Shown: piece after piece, positions 1 through 8,178 of the stretch
How the letters are laid out: each line of letters starts with the position of its first letter
How positions within the stretch are numbered: the stretch's first letter is position 1
Translations under genes and position numbers: made by a program
Notes under the pieces: generated by a model
Seen by the model: only the letters and a program-made list of their open reading frames with translations
Told to the model about the DNA's origin: nothing
Databases searched by the model: none
Source: Thauera propionica
GTDB lineage: Bacteria; Pseudomonadota; Gammaproteobacteria; Burkholderiales; Rhodocyclaceae
DNA length: 64,000 bases
Direction: 5' to 3'
Assembly: GCF_002245655.1 (NCBI RefSeq)
Contig: NZ_NOIH01000015.1
Coordinates: 1-64,000, forward strand

Positions 1-28
1 GTGGGCGCGGGCGGGCAAAGAACGCCGC

Positions 29-307
29 TCAGTGACCGGTTACGGTGATACCTCGGACTTGCGCGAGGCGGCGCCTGAGCGCGTCCGCAACATCAAAGCG
101 TGACTCCAGCGAGGCGCCATCAAGGCCGGCGTAGCGGGTCACGACCTCGGGCAGCGGTGCCGGTTGGCGGGCAGCTTCGAGCATCTTGTTTGCGATGCGC
201 TTGGCGAGTTCTTCCCGGTGCAGTTGGTTGTCTGCCTCCATGACGGCGCGAATCTCTGTTGCCAGTTCGGCAGGGTTCAGGAAGATGTTATTTTCGGTGG
301 TAGCCAT
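29..307 (-). CDS. Small hypothetical protein downstream of integrase
   Basis: A 92-residue soluble, charged and probably helical protein that I do not recognise. An in-frame ATG nine codons further upstream exists, but I chose the ATG at 307 because AGGAG lies 9 nt before it. It follows the integrase gene on the same strand after 83 nt that contain a strong hairpin, so it is probably element cargo. No enzyme motif, signal peptide or membrane segment is visible. Confidence 0.6.
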   Translation of the reverse strand: MATTENNIFLNPAELATEIRAVMEADNQLHREELAKRIANKMLEAARQPAPLPEVVTRYAGLDGASLESRFDVADALRRRLAQVRGITVTGH

Positions 308-339
308 GATGTGATTCTCCTTTGATTGCTTCATGGTTA

Positions 340-374
340 GAGTCGGCGGCGGTGTTCCAGACCGTTGCCGACTC
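340..374 (-). terminator. Hairpin between integrase and downstream small gene
   Basis: Perfect 8-bp arms GAGTCGGC (340-347) and GCCGACTC (367-374) enclose an inner CGGT/ACCG pairing, making a nearly continuous hairpin 16 nt beyond the integrase stop. There is no clear U-tract, so it may be an attenuating or mRNA-stabilising structure and not a full terminator. Confidence 0.4.
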
Positions 375-390
375 GCTTTGCCTGAGTCCG

Positions 391-1629
391 TCAGGCGGCG
401 GTGTTGCTCCGTAGCGGGACAACTTCGCCCGTCATCTTGTTGTCGCAGAAGTCCGACCAGTCCTGCATCAGGCGGCGGCGCTTCTCGATCATGTCGCCGC
501 GTCTATATGCGGCCTCTACCTTGTTGCTGATGGTGTGCGCCAGCGCCATCTCGAGCATTTCCGACGGGTAGGCGGTCGCCTCTGCGCCCCAGTCGCGGAA
601 CGTCGAGCGGAATCCGTGAACGGTGATGTCATGGCGCTCCATGCGCCGTAGAACGGCCGTCAGGCTCATGTCTGATAGGGGCTTGCCGGCCTTCATGCCG
701 GGGAACACGTAGCCCATCGGGAAGGCTTCCTTTTGCGCCTTCAGGACCGCCAGCGCCTTTGAGGACAGCGGGACGCGGTGTTCCTTCTTCGCCTTCATGC
801 GCTCGGCAGGAATAACCCACATGCCGGCGTCGAGGTCGAATTCCTCCCACGTAGCACCACGCACCTCGCCAGATCGAACAGCCGTCAGAATGACGAACTC
901 CACCGCACGCGCTGCAATGCCTTGTTGATCGCGCAGAGACTCCATAAATGCGCCGATCTCGGCCCACGGCAGCGCGGCGTGGTGCTCGGCCTTCTTCACC
1001 TTCGTTCGAGCCGGCAGCAGCTTGTCCAGGTGGCCTTTCCAGCGAGCGGGGTTCTCCCCTGTCCGGTACTTGCGAGCGGTCGCCCAATCCAGCACGGATT
1101 CAATGCGGCCGCGCACGCGGGAAGCGGTCTCGGTCTTCGTTTTCCAGAAGTCATCCTTCTCCAGGATGGTCATGATGTGCGCGGTGTCGATCAGCGACAC
1201 GTCCAGCTTGCCGATAGTCGGGCTGGCGTAGGTCTTGAGCGTGCTACGCCATTGCTCGATGTGCTTCTCGTTGCGCCATCCGTCCTTGTGCGCGTCGATG
1301 AACTTTTCGGCTGCGGCGTCGAACGTGATCGTTTTCGCAATGGCAGCGCGCAGGACGCTTGTCTCCTTGCGGCGCTCGGCCAGAGGGTCGATGCCTTGCC
1401 GGGTCAGCTTGCGCAGGTCTGCGGCCTTCTCGCGCGCCTCAGCCAGGCCCACGTCTGGATAGCTCCCGAGTCCCATCCAGTGCGCTTTTCCGACCAGCAT
1501 GTAACGGTATATCCACGACTTGCTGCCGGCGGCCGTCACCTTCAGCGACAGACCGGCGCCGTCGCCGTAGAGACCCGGTGATCTCAGCTTATCCACCTTG
1601 AGCTGCGTCAGCTTGAATCCACGTCCCAT
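391..1629 (-). CDS. int: Tyrosine recombinase, P4-type integrase
   Basis: A 412-residue site-specific recombinase that would insert and excise a mobile element. The N-terminal third is the DUF4102-type arm-binding domain of P4-family integrases (LYGDGAGLSLKV near residues 20-32), followed by a SAM-like core-binding region. The C-terminal catalytic domain keeps the R...HxxR...H...Y set: R in AVRSGEVRG, HGFR, H in LAHTISN, Y in EAAYRRGD. Length is normal and the frame is intact. The gene reads leftward, away from 1630, so by the usual arrangement the element lies to the left, outside the window, with its att site near 1630-1900. No tRNA is seen there. Confidence 0.93.
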   Translation of the reverse strand: MGRGFKLTQLKVDKLRSPGLYGDGAGLSLKVTAAGSKSWIYRYMLVGKAHWMGLGSYPDVGLAEAREKAADLRKLTRQGIDPLAERRKETSVLRAAIAKTITFDAAAEKFIDAHKDGWRNEKHIEQWRSTLKTYASPTIGKLDVSLIDTAHIMTILEKDDFWKTKTETASRVRGRIESVLDWATARKYRTGENPARWKGHLDKLLPARTKVKKAEHHAALPWAEIGAFMESLRDQQGIAARAVEFVILTAVRSGEVRGATWEEFDLDAGMWVIPAERMKAKKEHRVPLSSKALAVLKAQKEAFPMGYVFPGMKAGKPLSDMSLTAVLRRMERHDITVHGFRSTFRDWGAEATAYPSEMLEMALAHTISNKVEAAYRRGDMIEKRRRLMQDWSDFCDNKMTGEVVPLRSNTAA

Positions 1630-1935
1630 GGTTTAAATCCCGCGTTATACAAAATACCAACCTACAAACAATCTACAAATTCTAGCGAGATTTTACAAGC
1701 GACTTTGAGGCGGACTGAGACAGGCTATACCGCTAAGGTACTGCTGCTAAACGATAAAATTATCTAGCTTGAATCGCCTTGAGACACCGATTATGCGGAC
1801 GCCCTGTCCGCCAAATACAAAATGCCGTACTTTCATGCCCTGAAACGGACACTGGAAGTACGGCATTTTCCGTTTACACACTATGAAATGCGACGGTTAT
1901 CGCGAACCTCGCACACCGAAAGCGTGCTAACGCCC
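1630..1935. other. Non-coding probable element border with hairpins
   Basis: About 300 bases, AT-richer than the surroundings, with no convincing gene. It holds a short direct repeat CTACAAA (1662-1668, 1673-1679) just upstream of the integrase start, which could be arm-type binding sites or promoter DNA. Further right is GCGGAC-gccct-GTCCGC (1795-1811), then a 14-bp inverted repeat at 1819-1869. No tRNA 3' end, the usual target of this integrase family, could be found. Confidence 0.5.
1819..1869. repeat. 14-bp perfect inverted repeat
   Basis: AAAATGCCGTACTT (1819-1832) is matched by AAGTACGGCATTTT (1856-1869) around a 23-base loop. A-rich and T-rich flanks would let it act as a bidirectional terminator. 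Its place next to an integrase also fits a recombination or element-end structure. A second, smaller inverted repeat lies immediately to its left. Confidence 0.6.
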
Positions 1936-2121
1936 TCATTCACGATCGAGCGGCCGACCTCCCCACCGACTTCCCGTCCAGTTGCAGAATCCACATCGAA
2001 TCCACTGCACAGGAACGACCGCGTTGATCACCTTCAGCACCGTGGGGAGCGCATCCGGCATCAACATCCGCTGGGCACAGACGGGGCAATAACCACGGCG
2101 CAGATTCTTGTTGAAGGGCAT
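1936..2121 (-). CDS. Small protein with two CxxC motifs
   Basis: A 61-residue protein, family not recognised. Two knuckles, CPVC near residue 12 and CGFC near residue 43, suggest a zinc-ribbon-like fold. The ATG at 2121 is chosen because AAGGA lies 5 nt before it; the longer frame to 2178 has no such site. A Fur-like palindrome lies about 120-140 bases upstream (2242-2260), with a small hairpin (2184-2199) in the putative leader. This suggests an iron-regulated small metal-binding protein, which is inference. Confidence 0.5.
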   Translation of the reverse strand: MPFNKNLRRGYCPVCAQRMLMPDALPTVLKVINAVVPVQWIRCGFCNWTGSRWGGRPLDRE

Positions 2122-2482
2122 TTTGTCCTTTCCACGGATACTGAAAGTGAGGTCGTCGGGGGACGTGCGACTGGGCAACCTGCAAGAGCGAACGCTCTTT
2201 CATTGAAAGATATTGTTGCATTCGCCTCGCGAGACAGTCAACGTATTGCGAATCATTATCATTCCTGCATTTATCCCAACATTCATGCCAAACGGATTTC
2301 CGATGTATTCGCACGCATGAGGACGCCTAGCCTCCTGAAACACCCCGGTTATCGGCGATGCCCAGCCCTTGCACGATGCATGCAGCACACGAGGCAAGCG
2401 CCCAACCCTCTTGACCTGAATCAGGGCGCTGCCAACACGAAAGCGTATCCTCGGTCGTAACTTATCAGCGCCCGATTTCTCC
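2122..2482. other. Intergenic region with Fur-like site
   Basis: About 360 bases without a convincing gene. It carries a 7-bp stem AAGAGCG-aa-CGCTCTT (2184-2199) and the Fur-like site. The long plus-strand frame crossing this region has no recognisable content and runs antisense to the CxxC protein, so I did not call it. Confidence 0.5.
2242..2260 (-). promoter_or_regulatory. Putative Fur box
   Basis: Read on the minus strand this is GATAATGAT-TCGCAATACG. It matches the classical 19-bp Fur consensus at 13 positions by eye, with the left GATAATGAT half perfect. It lies upstream of the small CxxC protein gene and points at it. Confidence 0.45.
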
Positions 2483-2716
2483 ATGGCCAAGAAGTTTCCC
2501 CTGCACCCGAAGCACCCCGAGCGCATCTGCTGGGGCTGCGACAAGTACTGCGCGGCAGACGCGCTCGGGTGTGGCAACGGCTCGGGGCGCACCATGCACC
2601 CGGCGGAGATGCTGGGCGACGACTGGTACATGCATGGAGACTGGGGGCTGGACGTTCCGGAGGACACGCCCGATCCGAGCTGCGCGGCCGAACCGCGCGC
2701 GAACAGCCTCCGCTGA
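2483..2716 (+). CDS. DUF3079 family protein
   Basis: A 77-residue cysteine-containing protein beginning MAKKFPLHPKHPERICWGCD, which matches the DUF3079 family of small proteobacterial proteins. Cys at CWGCDKYC and GCGN could bind metal. Function is unknown. It converges on acr3, leaving only 11 bases between the two stops. Confidence 0.85.
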   Translation: MAKKFPLHPKHPERICWGCDKYCAADALGCGNGSGRTMHPAEMLGDDWYMHGDWGLDVPEDTPDPSCAAEPRANSLR

Positions 2717-2727
2717 ACCGCGCCCGC

Positions 2728-3756
2728 TCAGCGCCGCACGCTCGGCGCCGGAAACCAGTGCTGCGTGCGATTGACGATCGCCACCAGCGACAGCATCACC
2801 GGCACCTCGACCAGCACACCGACCACAGTCGCCAGCGCTGCACCCGAATTCAAGCCGAACAGTGAGATCGCCACCGCGACCGCCAGCTCGAAGAAGTTGG
2901 ACGTGCCGATCAGGCAGGCCGGGCCAGCGACGTTGTGCGGCAACCGCATCGCCTTCGCCGCGACGTAAGCGAGCACGAAGATGCCGTAGGTCTGCACCAT
3001 CAATGGCACCGCGATCATCGCGATCACCAGTGGCTTGTCGACGATGGTGTTGGCCTGAAAGCCGAACAGCAGCACGACGGTGGCGATCAGGCCAACGATG
3101 GACCACGGCTTGAGCCGTGCAACGAAGTCGGCCACCGCGTGCTCCGAACGTCGCTCCAGCGCGCGCCGCGTCGCCATGCCCGCCAGCAGCGGCAGCAGCA
3201 CGTAGAGCACGGTCGACAGCACCAGTGTCTCCCACGGCACGGTGATCTTCGTCACCCCGAGCAGGAAGGCCGCAATCGGCGCGAAGGCCAAGATCATTAT
3301 GAGGTCGTTCACCGACACCTGGACCAGCGTGTAGTTGGCATCCCCCTTCACCAGCTGGCTCCAGACGAAGACCATCGCCGTGCAGGGCGCCACGCCCAGC
3401 AGGATCATGCCCGCGACGTATTCGCTCGCGGACTGCGGATCGACCCAGGGGGCGAACAGATAATGGAAGAACAGCACGCCCAGCGCCGCCATCGTGAACG
3501 GCTTGACCAGCCAATTCACCACCAGCGTCAGAATCAGGCCGCGCGGCTTGCGACCCACGTCCTTCACCGCGTGCCAGTCGATCTGAATCATCATCGGGTA
3601 GATCATCACCCAGATGAACACGGCCACCACCAGGTTCACATGCGCGAACTCGATCGCTGCAATGACTTGGAACGCGCCGGGTACGACAAGACCAAGGCCA
3701 ACACCGGCCAGGATGCCCAAGCCCACCCAGACAGTCAGGAAACGTTCAAACAGACC
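2728..3756 (-). CDS. acr3: ACR3-family arsenite efflux permease
   Basis: A 342-residue inner-membrane carrier of the BASS superfamily with about ten hydrophobic segments. It exports arsenite. The family signature [15 protein letters not shown], with the conserved cysteine of the fourth membrane helix, is present. The start at MGLFERF is the best family match; an in-frame ATG ten codons upstream (3786) is possible. It is the last gene of the gapdh-arsJ-acr3 operon, 70 bases after arsJ. No arsC or arsR lies alongside in this window. Confidence 0.9.
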   Translation of the reverse strand, partial: GLFERFLTVWVGLGILAGVGLGLVVPGAFQVIAAIEFAHVNLVVAVFIWVMIYPMMIQIDWHAVKDVGRKPRGLILTLVVNWLVKPFTMAALGVLFFHYLFAPWVDPQSASEYVAGMILLGVAPCTAMVFVWSQLVKGDANYTLVQVSVNDLIMILAFAPIAAFLLGVTKITVPWETLVLSTVLYVLLPLLAGMATRRALERRSEHAVADFVARLKPWSIVGLIATVVLLFGFQANTIVDKPLVIAMIAVPLMVQTYGIFVLAYVAAKAMRLPHNVAGPACLIGTSNFFELAVAVAISLFGLNSGAALATVVGVLVEVPVMLSLVAIVNRTQHWFPAPSVRR

Positions 3757-3826
3757 CATGTCGATGTTCTCGGCGCAATGCGCCATCTCATGTTGAAGTT
3801 GGATGCTATGCGCCGCGCGAACGGAA

Positions 3827-5080
3827 TCATCCGCGCAGTCGATCCGCCAGCACCCGCCGCGCAGGCAGCCCCAGGGTAATCAGCCAGCAGGCCAGCAGCA
3901 TCAGTGCGGAGCCGCTCAGCGCCCAGGCGAGCCCACCCCACTGGTACAGCAGGCCCGACAACAGCGTGCCGATGAAACGGCCGAGCGCGTTGGCCGCATA
4001 GTAGAAGCCGACATCCTCGGCGGCCTTCTCCGAACCGGCGTAGGCCAGTATCAGGTAGGAATGCACCGAGGAATTCACCGCGAAAGCGAAACCGAACAGA
4101 CCCAGCCCGCCGACCACCACCCATTCCAGGTTCGGCGCCTCAAGCCACACTGCTGCCGCCAGCGCAGCCGGGATCACTGCCAGCACGGCCGACCACAGCC
4201 GCGCGGCCGGCACCTCGTGGCTCAGTCCGTCCTCGCTGCGTTTCACGAGATGCGGCGCCAAGGCCTGCACCAGCCCGTAGGCGATCGTCCACGCGGCCAG
4301 GAAGGTCCCCACCATGGTGAAGGACCACCCCGCCGAGTACAGGAACACCGGCACGCCGACCACGAACCACACGTCGCGCGCGCCGAACAGCACCACGCGC
4401 GCCGCCGCCAGCGCATTGATGCCCGGGCTCTTGGCGAACAGTTCGCGCACCGAGCGCGAGGCCTTCTTCTTCCCCAGCATCGGCGGCAGCGACAACAGCA
4501 CGCCGGCGAGGACGAACGCCAGCAGGCCCGCCATCGCCCAAAGCGCGCCTCGAAAGCCCAGGCTCTCCAGCAACAGACCCCCAAGGAAGAAACCGATGCC
4601 CTTCATGGCGTTCTTGCTGCCGGTGAACCACGCCACCCATTTGAAGAGCTGACCTGCGCCCTGCTCTTTCGCTTCGGCCTGGACCTGGGACTGGGTGAGC
4701 TTGATCGCCGACTTGCTGGCGGTCTTGGTCAGGTCCTTGGCCACGCCGCAGATGCCCTGCGCGACCACCACCCAGGCCACCGCCATCGCTGCCGTCCAGT
4801 TCGGATCGAGTGCCGACAGCAGCACAAAGCCGGTGATCTGCGTGACCAGTCCCACCACGAGCATGCGCGCGATGCCGTAGTGCGTCGCCAGCCATCCGCC
4901 CACCAGGTTCGCCAGCACGCCCGCCGCCTCGTACAACAGGAAAAGGAAGGCGAGCGTGAACGGCGAGTAACCCAGCCGGTAGAAGTGCAGCAACACCAGC
5001 ATGCGCAGCGCGCCATCGGTGAGCGTGAAGCCCCAGTAGGCGGCGGTGACGATGGCGTAGTTGCGCGCGGCGTGCTGCAT
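3827..5080 (-). CDS. arsJ: ArsJ, organoarsenical efflux MFS permease
   Basis: A 417-residue MFS protein with about twelve membrane helices. ArsJ exports 1-arseno-3-phosphoglycerate, which the partner dehydrogenase makes from glyceraldehyde-3-phosphate and arsenate. Family traits seen are the start [20 protein letters not shown], the central [16 protein letters not shown] segment and a normal length. It starts 4 bases after the gapdh stop, which implies translational coupling. The adjacent dehydrogenase distinguishes it from general MFS carriers. Confidence 0.93.
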   Translation of the reverse strand: MQHAARNYAIVTAAYWGFTLTDGALRMLVLLHFYRLGYSPFTLAFLFLLYEAAGVLANLVGGWLATHYGIARMLVVGLVTQITGFVLLSALDPNWTAAMAVAWVVVAQGICGVAKDLTKTASKSAIKLTQSQVQAEAKEQGAGQLFKWVAWFTGSKNAMKGIGFFLGGLLLESLGFRGALWAMAGLLAFVLAGVLLSLPPMLGKKKASRSVRELFAKSPGINALAAARVVLFGARDVWFVVGVPVFLYSAGWSFTMVGTFLAAWTIAYGLVQALAPHLVKRSEDGLSHEVPAARLWSAVLAVIPAALAAAVWLEAPNLEWVVVGGLGLFGFAFAVNSSVHSYLILAYAGSEKAAEDVGFYYAANALGRFIGTLLSGLLYQWGGLAWALSGSALMLLACWLITLGLPARRVLADRLRG

Positions 5081-5084
5081 GTTC

Positions 5085-6128
5085 TCAGATACCCATGCTT
5101 TCCATATAACACGCCAGATCGACCATGCGGCAGGCGTAGCCCATCTCGTTGTCGTACCAGGCGTACACCTTCAGCAGCGTGCCGTCGGTCACCATTGTCG
5201 ACAGCGCATCGACGATCGAACTGCGCGTGTCGCGGGCGTAATCGACGCTCACCAGCGGGCGCTCCTCGTAGCCGAGGATGCCGGCGAGCGGGCCTTCGGC
5301 TGCCGCCTTGAACAGCGCATTCACCTCGTCCGCCGTGGTCTCGCGCTGCAACTCGAACACGCAGTCGGTCAGCGACGCGTTCAACACCGGCGCGCGCACT
5401 GCGTGACCATTGAGCTTGCCCTTGAGCTCCGGGTAAATCAGCGCGATTGCAGTGGCGCTGCCGGTGGTGGTGGGCGCCAGGCTCATCAGCGAACTGCGCG
5501 CGCGGCGCAGGTCCTTGTGCGGCGCATCGACCACCAGATTGGTGTTGGTGGGGTCGTGGATGGTGGTGATCTGCCCGTGACGGATGCCGAGGCTCTCATG
5601 CACCACCTTCACCACCGGTGCGAGGCAGTTGGTCGTACACGACGCGGCGGTGACGATGCGGTCGCGCGCCGGGTCGTAAAGCGCGTGGTTGATGCCGACC
5701 ACGATGTTGAGCACGCCGCCGGTCTTGACCGGGGCGGCGGCGATCACGCGCTTGGCACCGCGGTCGAGGTGACCCTGCAAGGTTTCGGGGGTCAGGAACT
5801 TGCCGGTGCACTCGAGCACCACATCCACGCCCAACTCGCCCCAAGGGATCTCTGCAGCGCTGGCGTGCGACGAGAACGACAGCCTGCGGTCGTCGATGCG
5901 GATCGTGTCATCGCCCTCGGCACGGATGTCGGCGCGCCACTTGCCCTGCACACTGTCGAATGCCAGCAGGTGCGCGGTCGCTGCCGTGCCGCCCTTCAGT
6001 TCGTTGAGATGCACGACCTCCAGCCGGTTGCCCGCGCGCGGATCGTCCGCCTGCCGCTCTGCCGCCCCCATCGCCGCACGCAGTGCCAGACGCCCGATGC
6101 GCCCCATTCCATTGATGCCCACTTTCAT
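5085..6128 (-). CDS. gapdh: ArsJ-associated glyceraldehyde-3-phosphate dehydrogenase
   Basis: A 347-residue type I GAPDH. Rossmann motif [10 protein letters not shown] is at residues 4-13, and the catalytic cysteine is C164 in [20 protein letters not shown] carries the histidine region. It would form the unstable arsenylated 3-phosphoglycerate exported by ArsJ, giving arsenate resistance without an arsenate reductase. It is the first gene of the operon. A GGAG lies 8 bases before the ATG. A glycolytic role is less likely given the arsJ coupling. Confidence 0.92.
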   Translation of the reverse strand: MKVGINGMGRIGRLALRAAMGAAERQADDPRAGNRLEVVHLNELKGGTAATAHLLAFDSVQGKWRADIRAEGDDTIRIDDRRLSFSSHASAAEIPWGELGVDVVLECTGKFLTPETLQGHLDRGAKRVIAAAPVKTGGVLNIVVGINHALYDPARDRIVTAASCTTNCLAPVVKVVHESLGIRHGQITTIHDPTNTNLVVDAPHKDLRRARSSLMSLAPTTTGSATAIALIYPELKGKLNGHAVRAPVLNASLTDCVFELQRETTADEVNALFKAAAEGPLAGILGYEERPLVSVDYARDTRSSIVDALSTMVTDGTLLKVYAWYDNEMGYACRMVDLACYMESMGI

Positions 6129-6329
6129 ATTCGGTCTCCGCTCGACAACGTTTTAATATTAATTGAATTGTCGCTGCGAATTATGACCGATTTTTGACAG
6201 ACAGGCCGATGAGTCCCACAAGGAGCGCTGCAACACACCGCGCACCCTCCGCTGCCTAATTGTGAGGCAACGGCGTCTTCGCCTGGCCGGCCGGGCCCTG
6301 TCGGTACTTATCCACACCTTGCCCCACAA

Positions 6330-6367
6330 GCCTGTCCCCATCGGCTGGGGAAAACCCCATGACAGGC
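6330..6367. repeat. Nested palindromic element
   Basis: Outer arms GCCTGTC (6330-6336) and GACAGGC (6361-6367) enclose TCCCCA-tcggc-TGGGGA (6335-6351), and GGGGAAAACCCC overlaps the inner arm. The two pairings are mutually exclusive, so the element could switch between structures. It lies between divergent genes. Function unknown. Confidence 0.5.
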
Positions 6368-6416
6368 GCCTCAGGCCTCGGCCCTGAAATCTCTCAGACT
6401 TGCGTGAATGCAATAA

Positions 6417-6432
6417 CTGTATAAACTTTCAG
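6417..6432 (+). promoter_or_regulatory. Putative LexA (SOS) box
   Basis: CTG-TATAAACTTT-CAG matches the CTG-N10-CAG form of proteobacterial LexA operators with an AT-rich centre. It overlaps a TATAAA that could be the -10 element and ends about 30 bases before the GTG start at 6463. Confidence 0.5.
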
Positions 6433-6462
6433 TCTTTCGGAAAGCATCCCGGACCGTCTGAC

Positions 6463-7167
6463 GTGAGCCAACTCAGCCTCGCCCTCCCCGACACCGCCAT
6501 TCCCACCCCTCGCGCCCGGCCCGCACGGGTTCGCCCGTCACCCAGGCAGCCAACGCAGGCCTCGAGCGCACCTCAACACACTCTGATCGCGCACGATCTG
6601 CTCGCCCCCAACACGCAGCGAGCTCCCACACTTATGCAGAGCACCGACAGCCCCACCCTCCCCGAACCGACCGATGCCACACAGGACAGCGCGGCGGCCG
6701 CCATTCGCGAAGACCGTCTTTGGTACGACAACGGCTGGACCGCGCGCGTCATCAAGAACGAGGATGACGATGGCTGGGCCGTCGAGATGTTCAAGGATGG
6801 AGAGACCGAGCCCGCCCTCGTTGGCCCCTGGACCATGGGACGGGACAAGAAGAACCCCAAGCCGCTGGATCAGACCGCCTTCAATACCCTGGTCAAGACC
6901 GCGACCGAAGTGCTGCAGCGCCACGCGCAACAGGCGCACGCTGCCCTGCACAAGCGCCTGACCGTGTTCGCGCTCGAACGCCAGTGGGAAATCCGGCTCG
7001 ACATCACGCCCGACGAATACGAACCCTTTGCCACGCTCAGCGCCATCGACGACGAGGGCGAGGAAGTCGCACGGGTTCGTGTGCGTCCCGACTTCCGCCT
7101 CACCAATGCAGGTGCCGCTGGGTGGATCGCAGGCGGTTTTCCGCGCCTGGGCCGTGACGAGGACTGA
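6463..7167 (+). CDS. Conserved hypothetical protein, possibly SOS-controlled
   Basis: A 234-residue protein with no recognised family. Residues 1-75 are proline/alanine-rich and low-complexity. A folded acidic region follows, starting around IREDRLWYDNGWTARVI with GPWTMGRDKKNPKPL in the middle, and no cysteines or membrane segments are seen. I place the start at GTG 6463, about 30 bases after a LexA-like site; an ATG at 6634 would give 177 residues and drop only the low-complexity part. Function not assignable. Confidence 0.65.
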   Translation: MSQLSLALPDTAIPTPRARPARVRPSPRQPTQASSAPQHTLIAHDLLAPNTQRAPTLMQSTDSPTLPEPTDATQDSAAAAIREDRLWYDNGWTARVIKNEDDDGWAVEMFKDGETEPALVGPWTMGRDKKNPKPLDQTAFNTLVKTATEVLQRHAQQAHAALHKRLTVFALERQWEIRLDITPDEYEPFATLSAIDDEGEEVARVRVRPDFRLTNAGAAGWIAGGFPRLGRDED

Positions 7168-7196
7168 CTCGCTGCGGGCTGACTAGCTGCCGGGCG

Positions 7197-7994
7197 TCAT
7201 GACGTGCGCCTCTGCGCGCCGCGCATCTCGGCGATCTCGGCCCGCAGGGCGCGCAGTTCGTGCAGCAGTTCATCGTGGTCGACGGCGACCAGCGCTCGCG
7301 TCTGCGACTGCTCCTCGTGCTCGACCACGCTCATTGCATCGACCACGATCGCGATGAAGAGGTTGAGTACGGCGAAGGTGGTCGACAGAATGAAGGAGAC
7401 AAAGAACACCCACGCCATCGGATGGGCTTCCATCACCGGGCGGGCAATGCCCATCGACCACGACTCCAGCGTCATCACCTGGAACAGCGTGTAGAAGGAC
7501 GCGCCAATGCTGCCGAACCAGTCGGGGAAGTCGGCGCCGAAGAGCTTGGTCGTCATCACCGAAGCCACGTAGAACACCAGCAGCAACAGCGTCAGCACCG
7601 AGCCCATGCCAGGGATCGCGCGCAGCAGCGCCGACACCACCTTGCGCATCGAAGGCACGACCGAGATCAGGCGCAGCGCACGCAGGATGCGCAGCGAGCG
7701 CAGCACCGAGAAGCCCTCACCCACCGGTGCGAGCGTGATCGCGACGATGGCGAAGTCGAACACGTTCCAGCCACTGCGGAAGAAACGCAGCCGATACACG
7801 ATCAGCTTGAGCACGATCTCGACGACGAACACCGCGAGCGCCGCGCGGTCGAGCGCGAGGAGCAGCGGGCCGGCCTTGGCCATGGCAGTGGCCGACGTTT
7901 CCAGCCCGAGCGTGATCGCGTTGATGACGATCACGGCAATCACGAAGTTCTGGAAACGGGCGGATTCGACGAATCGTTGCAGCGTAAGGCTCAT
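7197..7994 (-). CDS. Bacterial voltage-gated sodium channel (NavBac type)
   Basis: A 265-residue six-helix ion channel subunit, presumably tetrameric in the inner membrane. S4 has four arginines at three-residue spacing (R99, R102, R105, R108). The pore loop reads TLESWSM (175-181), the high-field-strength filter known from NavAb-type sodium channels. A cytoplasmic C-terminal helix after S6 (about 220-260) looks like the four-helix neck and coiled coil. The start at MSLTLQRF gives the family's usual length. It converges on the unknown gene to its left. Confidence 0.93.
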   Translation of the reverse strand: MSLTLQRFVESARFQNFVIAVIVINAITLGLETSATAMAKAGPLLLALDRAALAVFVVEIVLKLIVYRLRFFRSGWNVFDFAIVAITLAPVGEGFSVLRSLRILRALRLISVVPSMRKVVSALLRAIPGMGSVLTLLLLVFYVASVMTTKLFGADFPDWFGSIGASFYTLFQVMTLESWSMGIARPVMEAHPMAWVFFVSFILSTTFAVLNLFIAIVVDAMSVVEHEEQSQTRALVAVDHDELLHELRALRAEIAEMRGAQRRTS

Positions 7995-8178
7995 GGCGGT
8001 TCTCGGTGTGCAAGGTCGGGTGGAGCGTTGATCGGGCCACAGTCGCGGACTGTCCCGCCCCGCATTCGGTTCCCGATCGCGGCGCAGGACAGCGGCTAAA
8101 TGCCTTTCCGCGCTGGCCACGCTTTGGCGCGGCGCCAGCAGCGTATCATTGGGCCGTCACCGTCCCGTTTCTTCCTCA

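Larger units (their letters stand above)
6129..6462. other. Intergenic region between ars operon and unknown gene
   Basis: No gene seen. Contents: an AT-rich stretch with the palindrome TTAATATTAA (6153-6162), probably the ars operon promoter/operator; one perfect DnaA-box nonamer TTATCCACA (6308-6316); a nested palindromic element (6330-6367); and a LexA-like site over the likely promoter of the rightward gene (6417-6432). Confidence 0.6.

Noticed and set aside
778-1581. Long plus-strand frame opposite the integrase
   Set aside because: Shadow frame of a high-GC gene; the integrase on the other strand has all family motifs.
1822-2460. Plus-strand reading frame of 212 codons
   Set aside because: Composition is unlike a protein, it runs antisense to the CxxC gene, starts inside the inverted repeat and has no ribosome site.
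6308-6316. Perfect DnaA nonamer TTATCCACA, and another (inverted) at 61971-61979
   Set aside because: Each is a lone box with no cluster, no AT-rich unwinding region and no dnaA/dnaN nearby, so no replication origin is called.
6159-6413. Minus-strand reading frame of 84 codons in the ars upstream region
   Set aside because: It reads through the nested palindromes and promoter-like DNA and has no protein-like features.
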